This document shows, piece after piece, positions 19,151 through 27,727 of a stretch of DNA of 64,000 bases. The notes beneath the pieces were generated by a model that searched no databases, was not told the DNA's origin, and was given only the letters and a program-made list of their open reading frames with translations. A program made the translations under genes and the position numbers. Numbering within the stretch: the first letter of the stretch is position 1; the number at the start of each line of letters is the position of its first letter. Origin of the DNA: Janibacter limosus (GTDB lineage: Bacteria > Actinomycetota > Actinomycetes > Actinomycetales > Dermatophilaceae); assembly GCF_004295485.1 (NCBI RefSeq), contig NZ_CP036164.1, positions 1 through 64,000 of the forward strand, given 5' to 3'.

Positions 19151-19290
19151 CGCCGGGTGGAGGTAGTCGCCGGGTGGAGGTGAACGCGCGGACGATTCCT
19201 GCGCGAGCCGGCGTCCACTCCCTTCGGCGTCCGGCTGGGTGGACTGAGGCGCGCCCACCATTCGTCGGCGCGTTTACCTCCAACCGGGCG
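19151..19290. repeat. GGTGGAGGTG-type palindromic repeat, composite copy B
   Basis: The left part has CGGGTGGAGGTGAACGCGCG followed by GACGATTC. The right part has GCGCGCCCACCATTCGTC followed by GGCGCGTTTACCTCCAACCG. Together they look like two decayed or nested copies of the palindrome seen at 704 and 35338. Long G runs flank its right side (about 19292-19320). It lies between the convergent gap and phosphoesterase genes and no gene is visible here. Confidence 0.5.
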
Positions 19291-19341
19291 AAGGGGGGGG
19301 GGCCAGGCGGGGGGGGGGCGGGCCAGGCGAAGGGGGGAGCC

Positions 19342-20856
19342 TCACCCTCCGAGCGGGCGCACCACCAGGTCGTCCCCGCCGCAGGTGCGGCCCTCGTCGG
19401 GGTCTTCGATGAACCGTGAGGCGTTGAGGACCGACAGCGAGTCGAAGGACGGGCGGCCCTCGATGATCGCGCGGTACTGGTAGCGCACGAGCCGCTGGGC
19501 GCGGCACTGGTCGTCGAAGCTCAGCACGTCGAAGGAGCTCGGCTGGCCGACGAGCTCGGCGTCGGGTCCGGTGATGAAGTGGGAGAGGGTCCCGCCCCCT
19601 GTGAAGGTCCCCGCCTGCACGCGGTTGCCGTCGAGAGCCGGGACGTGGCCGTGGCCGTTCAGCCGCATCCGTCCGGGCGCGTCCTCCAGGGCTGTGGACT
19701 CGTGGGAGACGGTGATGTCGGGCCGGGCCCCGTCGCCGAGGGCCTCGAGCCACCGGTCCCGCGCCGCCGTCTGCTGCACCGTGGTGCCGTCGTCGGCGTC
19801 GCCGTAGTAGCGGGGGTCGTTGAAGCCCGCGATCCGCAGCCCACCGATGGTCACCTCGCGGTACTCGTCGGGGCCGGGCTGGAGCAGCTCGACGCCGTCG
19901 GTGCGACCCAGCGCGTCGAGCAGCGAGGTGTCGTCGGCCGAGCTGCGGTCGTGGTTGCCGGAGACGAAGACGTACGGCACCCCGAGCGAGGTGATCGACC
20001 CGTAGAGCTTGCTCAGCCGCGCCTCCTCGACGTGGCCGAGGTTGATCAGGTCGCCGGAGTCGATGACGACGTCGATGCCCTGCTCCTGCACGATCGTGCG
20101 CATCAGCGCGTACTGGTTGGAGGAGTGGATGTCGGAGACGAGCAGCACCTTCAGCGCCTCGGCGTCGCGGGGGGCCTCGGGCGCGTACTCGTCCTGGACC
20201 GCCGAGGACAGGGCGAGCAGGTTGCGCAGGTAGGGCGTTGCCTGGTCGGCCCGCTGCTCGACGTCGTCGAGGAGCCCGCGGTTGGCGATGGCCAGCTGGA
20301 GCAGGCCGGTCGAGTGCAGCTCGACGAGCCGGTCGGGGTCGTAGGTGCGCCCGGCGGACACACCGAGCCCGGCACAGGTGAGCGCCGTGACGGTGAGCGC
20401 GCCGAGGGTGGTGCGCGCCGTGGGCAGGGAGCGGCGACGCAGCCCGGCGACGAGCAGCACCAGGCCCGCCCCGCCGAGGGCGCCGACGCCGAAGCGCAGG
20501 GCCACTCCCTTCGCCGCCTCGCCGATCACCCGGGAGCGCTCCTGCGGACTCACGTCGAGCGCCGCGGCGCCGAGGTTGCCGGAGGCGACCAGCTCGGTGA
20601 TCTCGGGCTTGACCCGCGGCGAGACCCGCACGCCCGGCGCGAGGCCGGAGAACTGCGCGGTCACGCTGCCCACGATCGTGTCGGTCCCGATGCGGGAGCG
20701 CTCGCCCCAGCTCGGCGAGAGCCGCACGTCGGCGGCGTAGTAGTCGGTCTCGACGCCGACCGGCCAGAGCGAGGCCGTGACGACGCCCCCGGTCAGCACG
20801 GCCGCGGCCACGAGCAGCGCCATCGCGACCGGGCGCAGGCGTGCGATGCGTCCCAT
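19342..20856 (-). CDS. Membrane-anchored calcineurin-like metallophosphoesterase
   Basis: A 504-residue protein. An N-terminal signal-anchor (AMALLVAAAVLTGGVVTASL) leads to an external domain, then two further hydrophobic helices (about residues 115-137 and 146-168). The C-terminal phosphoesterase domain shows all metal-binding motifs: VLLVSDIHSSNQYAL, VVIDSGDLINLGHVE, YVFVSGNHDRSSADD, ITVSHES and LNGHGHVPAL. It should hydrolyse phosphodiesters or phosphomonoesters. The catalytic domain follows an even or odd number of helices that I cannot settle, so cytoplasmic or external action is open. The next forward gene is divergent. Confidence 0.88.
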   Translation of the reverse strand: MGRIARLRPVAMALLVAAAVLTGGVVTASLWPVGVETDYYAADVRLSPSWGERSRIGTDTIVGSVTAQFSGLAPGVRVSPRVKPEITELVASGNLGAAALDVSPQERSRVIGEAAKGVALRFGVGALGGAGLVLLVAGLRRRSLPTARTTLGALTVTALTCAGLGVSAGRTYDPDRLVELHSTGLLQLAIANRGLLDDVEQRADQATPYLRNLLALSSAVQDEYAPEAPRDAEALKVLLVSDIHSSNQYALMRTIVQEQGIDVVIDSGDLINLGHVEEARLSKLYGSITSLGVPYVFVSGNHDRSSADDTSLLDALGRTDGVELLQPGPDEYREVTIGGLRIAGFNDPRYYGDADDGTTVQQTAARDRWLEALGDGARPDITVSHESTALEDAPGRMRLNGHGHVPALDGNRVQAGTFTGGGTLSHFITGPDAELVGQPSSFDVLSFDDQCRAQRLVRYQYRAIIEGRPSFDSLSVLNASRFIEDPDEGRTCGGDDLVVRPLGG

Positions 20857-20888
20857 GGGTCAACTCTAGGCAGGGCGACCTGGACACT

Positions 20889-20909
20889 CATTGCTACTCA
20901 CAAGTAATG
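20889..20909. promoter_or_regulatory. Imperfect dyad upstream of the flavoprotein dehydrogenase
   Basis: CATTGCTACT followed by CACAAGTAATG is an imperfect inverted repeat (14 of 21 positions symmetrical) in an A/T-rich island between the divergent phosphoesterase and dehydrogenase genes. It is a candidate TetR-type operator; the regulator is unknown. Confidence 0.3.
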
Positions 20910-20926
20910 AGGTCTATGGTCACCCA

Positions 20927-22591
20927 ATGGATGCAGACGCCATTGTCGTGGGCCACGGCCTTGCCGGACTCGTTGCCGCAGCGGAGCTCGCTGACGCGGG
21001 ACGCAAGGTGCTCGTCGTCGACCAGGAGAGCGAGGCCAACCTCGGGGGCCAGGCGCACTGGTCCTTGGGTGGGCTCTTCTTCGTCGACAGCCCCGAGCAG
21101 CGACGGATGGGCATCAAGGACTCCGCCGAGCTCGCGTACGCCGACTGGATGAACACCGCCGGCTTCGACCGCGACGAGGACCACTGGCCGCGTCAGTGGG
21201 CGCAGGCATACCTCGACTTCGCCGGCGGCGAGAAGCGTTCGTGGCTGCACGAGCAGGGTATGCGCTGGTTCCCGATCGTCGGGTGGGCCGAGCGCGGCGA
21301 CGGCTCGGCGCACGGTCACGGCAACTCCGTGCCCCGCTTCCACATCACGTGGGGGACCGGACCGGGCGTGGCTGCTCCCTTCGTCCGACGGGTGCAGGAG
21401 GCCAAGGAGCGCGGCCTGATCACCTATGCCCACCGCCACCGGGTGGACGAGCTCGTCGTCGAAGGGGGTGCCGTCACCGGTGTCCGTGGGGCCCGACTCG
21501 CGCAGGACCCCGCCGAGCGGGGAGTGGCGACCAACCGTGATCCGGTGGGCGGCTTCGAGCTGCGCGCGCCCGTCGTCCTCGTCGCCTCCGGTGGCATCGG
21601 GGGCAACCACGACCTGGTCCGCCAGAACTGGCCGGAGCGCCTCGGGACCCCGCCCAAGCACATGGTCACCGGTGTCCCCGCGCACGTCGACGGCCGGATG
21701 ATCGCGATCACCGAGGCCGCCGGTGGCAGCCTGATCAACCGCGACCGGATGTGGCACTACGTCGAGGGCATCAAGAACCACTCGCCGATCTGGGACCAGC
21801 ACGGCATCCGGATCCTGCCCGGCCCGAGCTCGATGTGGCTCGACGCCGAGGGCAACCGCCTGCCCGCGCCCCTGCTGCCCGGGTACGACACCCTCGGGAC
21901 GCTCGCCCACCTGCGCGCGACCGGGCACGACCACTCGTGGTTCATCACCAACCGGTCGATCGCGGGCAAGGAGTTCGCCCTGTCGGGCTCGGAGCAGAAC
22001 CAGGACCTCACGGACAAGGAGGTCGGCGCGGTCATCCGCAAGCGCTCGCTGGCCGATGTCTCGCCGTCGATGCAGGCCTTCCTCGACAAGGGGGTCGACT
22101 TCGTCCAGGCCGACACGGTCGAGCAGCTGGTGGCGAGGATGAACGAGCTGGTCGAGGACGGCGAGCCGCGGCTCGACGCTGCCCACATCAAGAAGCAGGT
22201 CGACGAGCGCGACATGCAGCTGGACAACGCCTACTCCAAGGACGCCCAGATCGCCGCCATGCGGACGGCGCGCTCCTACCTCGGCGACAAGATCTCCAAG
22301 CGGGCCTACCCACCGCACAAGCTGACCGACCCCAAGAAGGGGCCGCTCGTCGGCGTCAAGCTGCACATCCTCTCGCGCAAGACCCTCGGCGGCTTCGAGA
22401 CCGACCTGTCCGCGCGGGTGCTCGGGCACGACGGCGAGCCGATCCGAGGGCTCTACGCGGCGGGCGAGGCGGCCGGCTTCGGCGGTGGCGGTGTGCACGG
22501 CTACCGGGCGCTCGAGGGCACCTTCCTCGGTGGCTGCATCTTCAGCGGTCGGACCGCCGGCCGGGCGATGGGCGCCGAGATCGGGGACTGA
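20927..22591 (+). CDS. FAD-binding dehydrogenase (3-ketosteroid dehydrogenase/fumarate reductase-like flavoprotein)
   Basis: From ATG 20927 the 554-residue protein begins MDADAIVVGHGLAGLVAAAE, a dinucleotide-binding G-x-G-x-x-G, then VLVVDQESEANLGGQAHWSL. A second FAD contact lies at the C terminus, IRGLYAAGEAAGFGGGGVHG, with LEGTFLGGCIFSGRTAGRAM. This is the flavoprotein family annotated as KstD-like FAD-binding dehydrogenases, which introduce a double bond in ring ketones or reduce enoates. The substrate is unknown and there are no steroid-degradation genes nearby. An in-frame ATG at 20891 would place the start inside the A/T-rich operator-like region, so I prefer 20927. Confidence 0.87.
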   Translation: MDADAIVVGHGLAGLVAAAELADAGRKVLVVDQESEANLGGQAHWSLGGLFFVDSPEQRRMGIKDSAELAYADWMNTAGFDRDEDHWPRQWAQAYLDFAGGEKRSWLHEQGMRWFPIVGWAERGDGSAHGHGNSVPRFHITWGTGPGVAAPFVRRVQEAKERGLITYAHRHRVDELVVEGGAVTGVRGARLAQDPAERGVATNRDPVGGFELRAPVVLVASGGIGGNHDLVRQNWPERLGTPPKHMVTGVPAHVDGRMIAITEAAGGSLINRDRMWHYVEGIKNHSPIWDQHGIRILPGPSSMWLDAEGNRLPAPLLPGYDTLGTLAHLRATGHDHSWFITNRSIAGKEFALSGSEQNQDLTDKEVGAVIRKRSLADVSPSMQAFLDKGVDFVQADTVEQLVARMNELVEDGEPRLDAAHIKKQVDERDMQLDNAYSKDAQIAAMRTARSYLGDKISKRAYPPHKLTDPKKGPLVGVKLHILSRKTLGGFETDLSARVLGHDGEPIRGLYAAGEAAGFGGGGVHGYRALEGTFLGGCIFSGRTAGRAMGAEIGD

Positions 22592-22612
22592 CCCCCGACC
22601 CCGGCGCCCGGG

Positions 22613-25462
22613 TCACTCCGTGCGGCGGGTGAGGTCCGGCGTGCGGCGGATCCCGAGCCCGGCGAGCAGCGCGGCCAGCGCCGGGACGGCGACCAGGACG
22701 ATCGCGAGCGGCAGCCACGGGATGTCGACGATCGCGTCACGGTCGAGCTGCAGGCCGGTGATCGGGTCCCATCCCTCGGAGGTCAGGGCCCGCGCGATCG
22801 TGATGCCGGGGAAGCTCCCGACGAGCGCACCCAGGACGATCCCGATCGTGGCGAGCAGCCAGGTCTGCGAGGCCACCATCAGGCGTCGGGTGCGTCTGCT
22901 GCCCCCGACCGCCGCGATCGTCGCCTGGTCGCGCTCCTGCTCGGCAATGCTCAGCGCCGTGGCGGTGAGGGTGACGACGAGCAGCACGAGGGTGAAGATC
23001 GCGATGAGCACCGCGATGACGAGGGCCAGCGGGTTGCTGAACCCGCGCTCGACGTCGACATAGGTCTCGTCGCCCAGCAGCTGCTGCAGTCGCTCCTGTG
23101 TCGCGGCATCGATCGGGCCGTCGGGGTCGCGCACGAGCTGGGCATCCTGCATCAGTGGCCACCCGGCCTCCTGGGCGACCTCGGTGGGCAGGACCAGACC
23201 CGCCTGCCAGGAGCGCGCCAAGGTGTCCTTGGACCGGTCGCGGACGACCACCGGGACCCGGCTCGTGGAGGTGGTCCCCGCCAGCTCGGACACGCCAGTG
23301 TTGTCGTCGATCGTCAGCGTCCCCCGGGCGATCGCGACCCGACCCTCGGACACGATGCCCTGGGGCTTGCCGGCAACGAGCACGCCACCGCCATCGGTGA
23401 CGGTGCGGGCCTCGTCCCCCGTGAGGTCGAAGCGACGGACGATCTCCGCGGCGGGCATGAAGGAGATCGTCGACGTCACCGGGATGGAGCCGGACCCGGT
23501 GCTGAGGTCGAGGCACGGGTTACCGGAGCCCTCCTCGGGCGCCAGCTCGACATCGCCCTGGGGCGCCAGGTCGGGGCTCACGACGTCCTTGACGGTGCAG
23601 CCCCTGGGCAGCGTGGTGACGAAGGGCTCGGCGGGGATGTCCGACGCGGGGGGCGGGTCCTCGAAGGGCTGCCCGTAGGAATGCACGGGGGTGATGACGA
23701 GCTCGGGCAGCTCGCGGGCTGCTCGGTCGACGGGGTCCTGTCGCTGCGTGGCCCCGCCCGCGTACATGTAGCCCTCCCCGGAGAGCGTCTGCGGGAGGTA
23801 GTCCAGCCGCTGCTGGGTGTTGTCGCTGCTGGCCCCGATGAGACCCATCGTCAGGGCTGCGGACCCGGCGAGCACGGCGGCGACGGTCGGCGCGCTGCGC
23901 GTGCGGTGCCGCGCCAGGTCGCGCACGGCGAGGCGAAGGGGGAGGGGCAGCGGTCCCGCGAGACCTCCGAGCGCGTGCAGGATCCTGGGGACCAGGAGGA
24001 GCGTGCCGAGCACGAGCAGGATGGCCGCGAGGGCGATGACGTACTCGGTGCGATCGAGGCCGATGATGACGCCGGCGCCACCGACTGCGGCGAGGACCAG
24101 ACCGAGGACGAAGAGCCAGCGGGAGGGCGGCGGGGTGACGACGCGCCCTCGCATCGCCCCGACGATGTCGAGCTTGGTGAGCCGCTGTGCCGGGACGAGC
24201 GCGGCGAGGATCGCGGCGACCAGGGCGATCGCGCAGATCGCGGCGAGCTGCCACCACGGCACCTCGAAGGGCCCCAGCGGTGACCCACGGTCGGCGATGA
24301 CCCGGAGGACGATCCAGCCGATCGGCACCGCGACGACGGCCCCGACGAGCGCGCTCAGCCCGCCGAGGACGATCGCCTGCGCCAGCACCGTGCGCCGCAG
24401 CTGACCGGCGGTCGCGCCGTTGCTCGCAGCGAGGGCGAGCGTGCGTCGCTGCCGGGTGGCGCCGACGGCGAAGGCCGGCCCGACGAGGAGGGCGATGACG
24501 ATGAGCAGGAGGGTGGCTCCGAGGGCGACGAGCTGGGCCGTGTCGCTGGTGCTCGAGCCCATCTCGCGCAGCTCGGGGTCGATCTGGTCCTGGGTCGGTG
24601 GGTGGGTCACCACGTAGGCGCTGTGGACGGCCAGGCCGTACTCGTTGAGCCGGGTGACGTCCGCCCAGGTGACGGGCCGGTCGCCCATGAGGAACCAGCC
24701 GCTGCTGCGCGAGTCGTCGACCATCGCGTCGGGCGTCGTCGTGAGGAGCTCGTGGCTGGCTCCCCAGCCCTGGAGGGACAGGGCCGTGCCGACGACCTGG
24801 ACGGTGCGCTCGCCACCGTCGACCAGCAGCTGCAGCGACCCGCTGTCGGGGACGCCTCGTCGCACGGCCGAGGGGGAGACGAGCACCTCGTCCGCACCGG
24901 TCGGCCAGCGGCCGGAGCGCAGGGTCACCTTGCCCGTGAGGCGGCTGGGCTCGGCGACGGCGAGGGTGTCGAGCCCGAGGTCACGATCACCGATGCGGGC
25001 CCGGGTACGGCCCGTGGTCCACGGGAGGGCCTCGCCGCCGGTGAGCTCGCCGATGGCGGCGGCATTCATCTCGACAGTGCCTCCCGGGCGGGACCCGGGG
25101 ACCTCGCGAGCCGCAGCCTCCTTGATGCTGAACCCGTTCTCGGGGTTGGCCGCCTGCGCGATCCGGTGGCCGTCGCCCGCCGTGATCGAGGCCTGCGCGG
25201 GCCCCATGGCCAGCGGGACCGACTCCTCCGGCGAGATCGAGCTGGTCGCGCCGACGACGAGCCCGAGGCAGATGAGCATCGTCGGCACGCCGACCATGAG
25301 CAGCACGGCGAAAGAGCGGCCCCGGTGGCGGCGCACGTCCCGTCGCGCCAGTCGCAGGGCAACCCGCCACGAGGCGAGCCAGGCCGATCCTCGCGATGAC
25401 GAAGGGGGTGACGCCGGTGGTGTCCCCCCTGCGGACACCACCGGCGTGGTCTGGGTGGTCAT
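22613..25462 (-). CDS. ABC transporter permease, FtsX/MacB-type with duplicated core
   Basis: A 949-residue membrane protein. A first helix (SFAVLLMVGVPTMLICLGLV) is followed by an external domain. The first FtsX core has helices near LVALGATLLLIVIALLVGPA, the conserved RRTLALAASNGATAGQLRRT loop and WWQLAAICAIALVAAILAAL. A second external domain precedes the C-terminal FtsX core, which has LALVIAVLIAIFTLVLLVVT, QATIAAVGGSRRTRRLMVAS and final helices. ATG 25462 overlaps the ATPase stop as ATGA. With that ATPase it forms a MacB/LolCDE-like mechanotransmission or export system of unknown cargo, and PadR (28321) was the original head of the operon. Confidence 0.9.
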   Translation of the reverse strand: MTTQTTPVVSAGGTPPASPPSSSRGSAWLASWRVALRLARRDVRRHRGRSFAVLLMVGVPTMLICLGLVVGATSSISPEESVPLAMGPAQASITAGDGHRIAQAANPENGFSIKEAAAREVPGSRPGGTVEMNAAAIGELTGGEALPWTTGRTRARIGDRDLGLDTLAVAEPSRLTGKVTLRSGRWPTGADEVLVSPSAVRRGVPDSGSLQLLVDGGERTVQVVGTALSLQGWGASHELLTTTPDAMVDDSRSSGWFLMGDRPVTWADVTRLNEYGLAVHSAYVVTHPPTQDQIDPELREMGSSTSDTAQLVALGATLLLIVIALLVGPAFAVGATRQRRTLALAASNGATAGQLRRTVLAQAIVLGGLSALVGAVVAVPIGWIVLRVIADRGSPLGPFEVPWWQLAAICAIALVAAILAALVPAQRLTKLDIVGAMRGRVVTPPPSRWLFVLGLVLAAVGGAGVIIGLDRTEYVIALAAILLVLGTLLLVPRILHALGGLAGPLPLPLRLAVRDLARHRTRSAPTVAAVLAGSAALTMGLIGASSDNTQQRLDYLPQTLSGEGYMYAGGATQRQDPVDRAARELPELVITPVHSYGQPFEDPPPASDIPAEPFVTTLPRGCTVKDVVSPDLAPQGDVELAPEEGSGNPCLDLSTGSGSIPVTSTISFMPAAEIVRRFDLTGDEARTVTDGGGVLVAGKPQGIVSEGRVAIARGTLTIDDNTGVSELAGTTSTSRVPVVVRDRSKDTLARSWQAGLVLPTEVAQEAGWPLMQDAQLVRDPDGPIDAATQERLQQLLGDETYVDVERGFSNPLALVIAVLIAIFTLVLLVVTLTATALSIAEQERDQATIAAVGGSRRTRRLMVASQTWLLATIGIVLGALVGSFPGITIARALTSEGWDPITGLQLDRDAIVDIPWLPLAIVLVAVPALAALLAGLGIRRTPDLTRRTE

Positions 25463-26187
25463 CGGACCTGCTCGGTCTCGAGCAGGTCCTCGGCGTCCGA
25501 GGGGTCACCGGTGGTGTCGACGACGATGCCGTCGCGCAGGAAGACGACCCGGTCGGCCCATGCCGCGTGCCGTGCCTCGTGGGTGACGAGCAGGCCGCCG
25601 GTCCCGGCGTCGCAGCGCTCGCGGAGCACGCGCAGCACCTCCTCACCCGTGTGGGTGTCGAGGGCGCCGGTGGGCTCGTCGGCGAGGACGAGCCGGCGAC
25701 CGCCGACGAGTGCCCGGGCGAAGGCGACCCGCTGCTGCTGGCCACCGGACAGCTGGTCGGGGTATCGGTCGACGAGGTCGGCCAGCCCCATCAGCTCGAG
25801 CGACTCGACGGCGGAGCGTCGCGCCGCACGCACCCGCTGGCCGTCGAGCTCGAGCGGCAGCGCCACGTTCTCTGCGGCGGTGAGGGCCGGGATCAGGTTG
25901 TAGTCCTGGAAGACGAAGCCGACGTGGCGCCGCCTCAGCGCCGCGAGCTCACGGGGGGTGAGGGAGTTGATCTCCTGCCCCTCGATGACCACGCGGCCGG
26001 ACGTGGCCCGGTCGAGGCCACCAGCGAGGTTGAGCAGCGTCGACTTGCCCGAGCCGCTCGGGCCCATGACCGCGACGAGCTCGCCGGGGTGCACGCTCAG
26101 GCTGACGCCCGCGAGCGCGGGGACCGACGTCGCCCCCTCGCCGTGGATCCGGGTGACGTCCTCGAGGAGCAGGCAGGGCGCGCTCAC
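25459..26187 (-). CDS. ABC transporter ATP-binding protein (LolD/MacB type)
   Basis: A 242-residue ATPase with Walker A VMGPSGSGKSTLLNLAGGLD, Q-loop FVFQDYNLIPALTAAENV, signature LSGGQQQRVAFARALV, Walker B RLVLADEPTGALD and H-loop LLVTHEARHA. It powers the FtsX-type permease encoded immediately downstream (ATGA overlap). Its GTG start and AAGGAAGG Shine-Dalgarno are furnished by IS110 copy 2. In the uninterrupted operon the gene would have started ATG AGC, overlapping the padR stop. PadR-ATPase-permease is a common operon order, which supports this reconstruction. Confidence 0.93.
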   Translation of the reverse strand: MSAPCLLLEDVTRIHGEGATSVPALAGVSLSVHPGELVAVMGPSGSGKSTLLNLAGGLDRATSGRVVIEGQEINSLTPRELAALRRRHVGFVFQDYNLIPALTAAENVALPLELDGQRVRAARRSAVESLELMGLADLVDRYPDQLSGGQQQRVAFARALVGGRRLVLADEPTGALDTHTGEEVLRVLRERCDAGTGGLLVTHEARHAAWADRVVFLRDGIVVDTTGDPSDAEDLLETEQVR

Positions 26188-26202
26188 TGGTCTACCTTCC
26201 TT
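26185..26202 (-). promoter_or_regulatory. IS-supplied Shine-Dalgarno and GTG start for the ABC ATPase
   Basis: On the reverse strand AAGGAAGG (26195-26202) lies seven bases before GTG 26187. It is identical to the arrangement at 12464-12481, although the two downstream genes are unrelated. The shared part is IS sequence up to the G of the start codon. Confidence 0.75.
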
Positions 26203-26224
26203 GTATCAGCGTTCTCCGATAGGG

Positions 26225-26425
26225 CGTTGATGCACCCGAGGTGCCACCAGGCCATCGCCCAGCTCGCTCGATGCGTTGGATGTCCACGATGAGATCTGCG
26301 AGGTCTGGTGGTTACCCGGGACGTGCAGACCGTCGACAGGGCTGAGCGCCTCCGAGCGCCGATCAGTGAGCGAACCGGCAGCTGCGTCCCGGCACCAGCG
26401 GCACCACATGAGGGTGCCTCCCCAC
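26225..26425 (+). ncRNA. Candidate bridge (seek) RNA of IS110 copy 2
   Basis: The noncoding left end shows two guide-bearing loops. The target loop is enclosed by the stem CCACCAG (26244-26250)/CTGGTGG (26305-26311) and holds GCTCGCT (26262-26268) and CGATGAG (26287-26293). These equal the left target half plus core and the complement of core plus right half of the target GCTCG-CT-CATCG. The donor loop is flanked by GCAG/CTGC (26325-26328 and 26382-26385). It holds ACAGGGCT (26336-26343), which matches the right element end, and GATCAGTGAG (26361-26370), which is 9 of 10 complementary to the left end CTCACTGGTC. A further hairpin, GGCACC/GGTGCC, ends at 26418 before the transposase ribosome site. 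Confidence 0.65.
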
Positions 26426-26450
26426 TGGGACTAGCAGCGAGGAGGCTGAC

Positions 26451-27716
26451 ATGCAGTCTGCCACCAGCACCACCCTGCCCGAAACCCCACTCAACGACGT
26501 CACGGCCGGCATCGATTGGGCCGTGGATGACCACGCCGCGTGCATCGTCGACGGCCGCGGCCGCGAAATAGCGCGCGTCATGGTCGAACACACCACGACC
26601 GGCCTGCGCGACCTGGTCATCTTCCTGGCCAAGCACGGCGTCGATGAGGTCGCCATCGAACGACCCGACGGGCCGATCATCGACGTCCTCCTCGAGGCCG
26701 AACTGACGGTGGTGGTGATCAGCCCCAACCAGGTCAAGAACCTGCGCGGCCGGTACGGCTCGGCCGGCAACAAGGACGACCGCTTCGACGCGTTCGTGCT
26801 CGCCGACACCCTGCGCACCGACCGGGCCCGGCTGCGCCGACTGGAGCCGGACACCCAGGCCACCACGGCGCTGCGCCGCGCCTGCCGCACCCGCAAGGAC
26901 CTCGTGGCCCACCGGGTCGCCGCCGCCAACCAGCTGCGCGCCCACCTGAGCATCGTCTTCCCCGGCGCGGTGGGCCTGTTCGCCGACCTCGACTCCGAGA
27001 TCAGCCTGGCCTTCATCGCCCGCTTCGATACCCAAGAGCGCGCCGACTGGCTCTCTCCCGCCCGGCTGGGCAAGTGGCTGGCCTCGGTCGGCTACAGCGG
27101 CCGCACCGACCCTGCCGTGCTCCACGCCCACCTGACCCAGGCACCCAGGGGCCTGACCGGCCCGGCGGCCACCGCCGAGGCCGGCAGCACCCACGCGATG
27201 ATCGCGCTGCTGACGACCCTGGTCGAGCAGATCAAGATCCTGGGCCGCCAGATCGGCGACCAGCTCGACGCCCACGCCGACGGGCACATCTTCACCAGCC
27301 TGCCCCGCTCCGGACGCGTACGCGCCGCCCGGCTGCTGGCCGAGATCGGCGACTGCCGCGCCAAGTACCCCACCCCCGAATCCCTGGCCTGCCTGGCCGG
27401 CGTCGCGCCCTCGACCCGACAATCCGGCAAGATGCGCGTCGTCGGCTTCCGCTGGGCCTGCGACAAGCAACTGCGCGACGCCGTCACCGACTTCGCCGGC
27501 GGCAGCCGACACGCCAACCTCTGGGCCGCCGACCTCTACGACCGGTCCCGAGCCCGCGGACACGATCACGCCCACGCCGTGCGCATCCTCGCCCGCGCCT
27601 GGCTCTACGTCATCTGGCACTGCTGGCAAGACAACGCTGCCTACGACCCCGACAAGCACCACGCGCTCCAACGCGTCCTGACCATCCGACGAGCCACCCA
27701 AAACCAGGCGGCTTGA
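26451..27716 (+). CDS. IS110-family transposase (DEDD recombinase), copy 2
   Basis: This is the second copy of the 421-residue recombinase, intact, with the same DEDD and C-terminal Ser-domain motifs as copy 1. It ends ...RVLTIRRATQNQAA, where copy 1 has Asn in place of Ile. GGAGG at 26441-26445 precedes ATG 26451. Its product should act on either copy, since ends and guides are the same. Confidence 0.95.
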   Translation: MQSATSTTLPETPLNDVTAGIDWAVDDHAACIVDGRGREIARVMVEHTTTGLRDLVIFLAKHGVDEVAIERPDGPIIDVLLEAELTVVVISPNQVKNLRGRYGSAGNKDDRFDAFVLADTLRTDRARLRRLEPDTQATTALRRACRTRKDLVAHRVAAANQLRAHLSIVFPGAVGLFADLDSEISLAFIARFDTQERADWLSPARLGKWLASVGYSGRTDPAVLHAHLTQAPRGLTGPAATAEAGSTHAMIALLTTLVEQIKILGRQIGDQLDAHADGHIFTSLPRSGRVRAARLLAEIGDCRAKYPTPESLACLAGVAPSTRQSGKMRVVGFRWACDKQLRDAVTDFAGGSRHANLWAADLYDRSRARGHDHAHAVRILARAWLYVIWHCWQDNAAYDPDKHHALQRVLTIRRATQNQAA

Positions 27717-27727
27717 CACAGGGCTTC

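Noticed and set aside
20927..22591. Steroid degradation locus
   Set aside because: The flavoprotein resembles KstD-type dehydrogenases, but no other cholesterol or steroid catabolic gene lies in the window.
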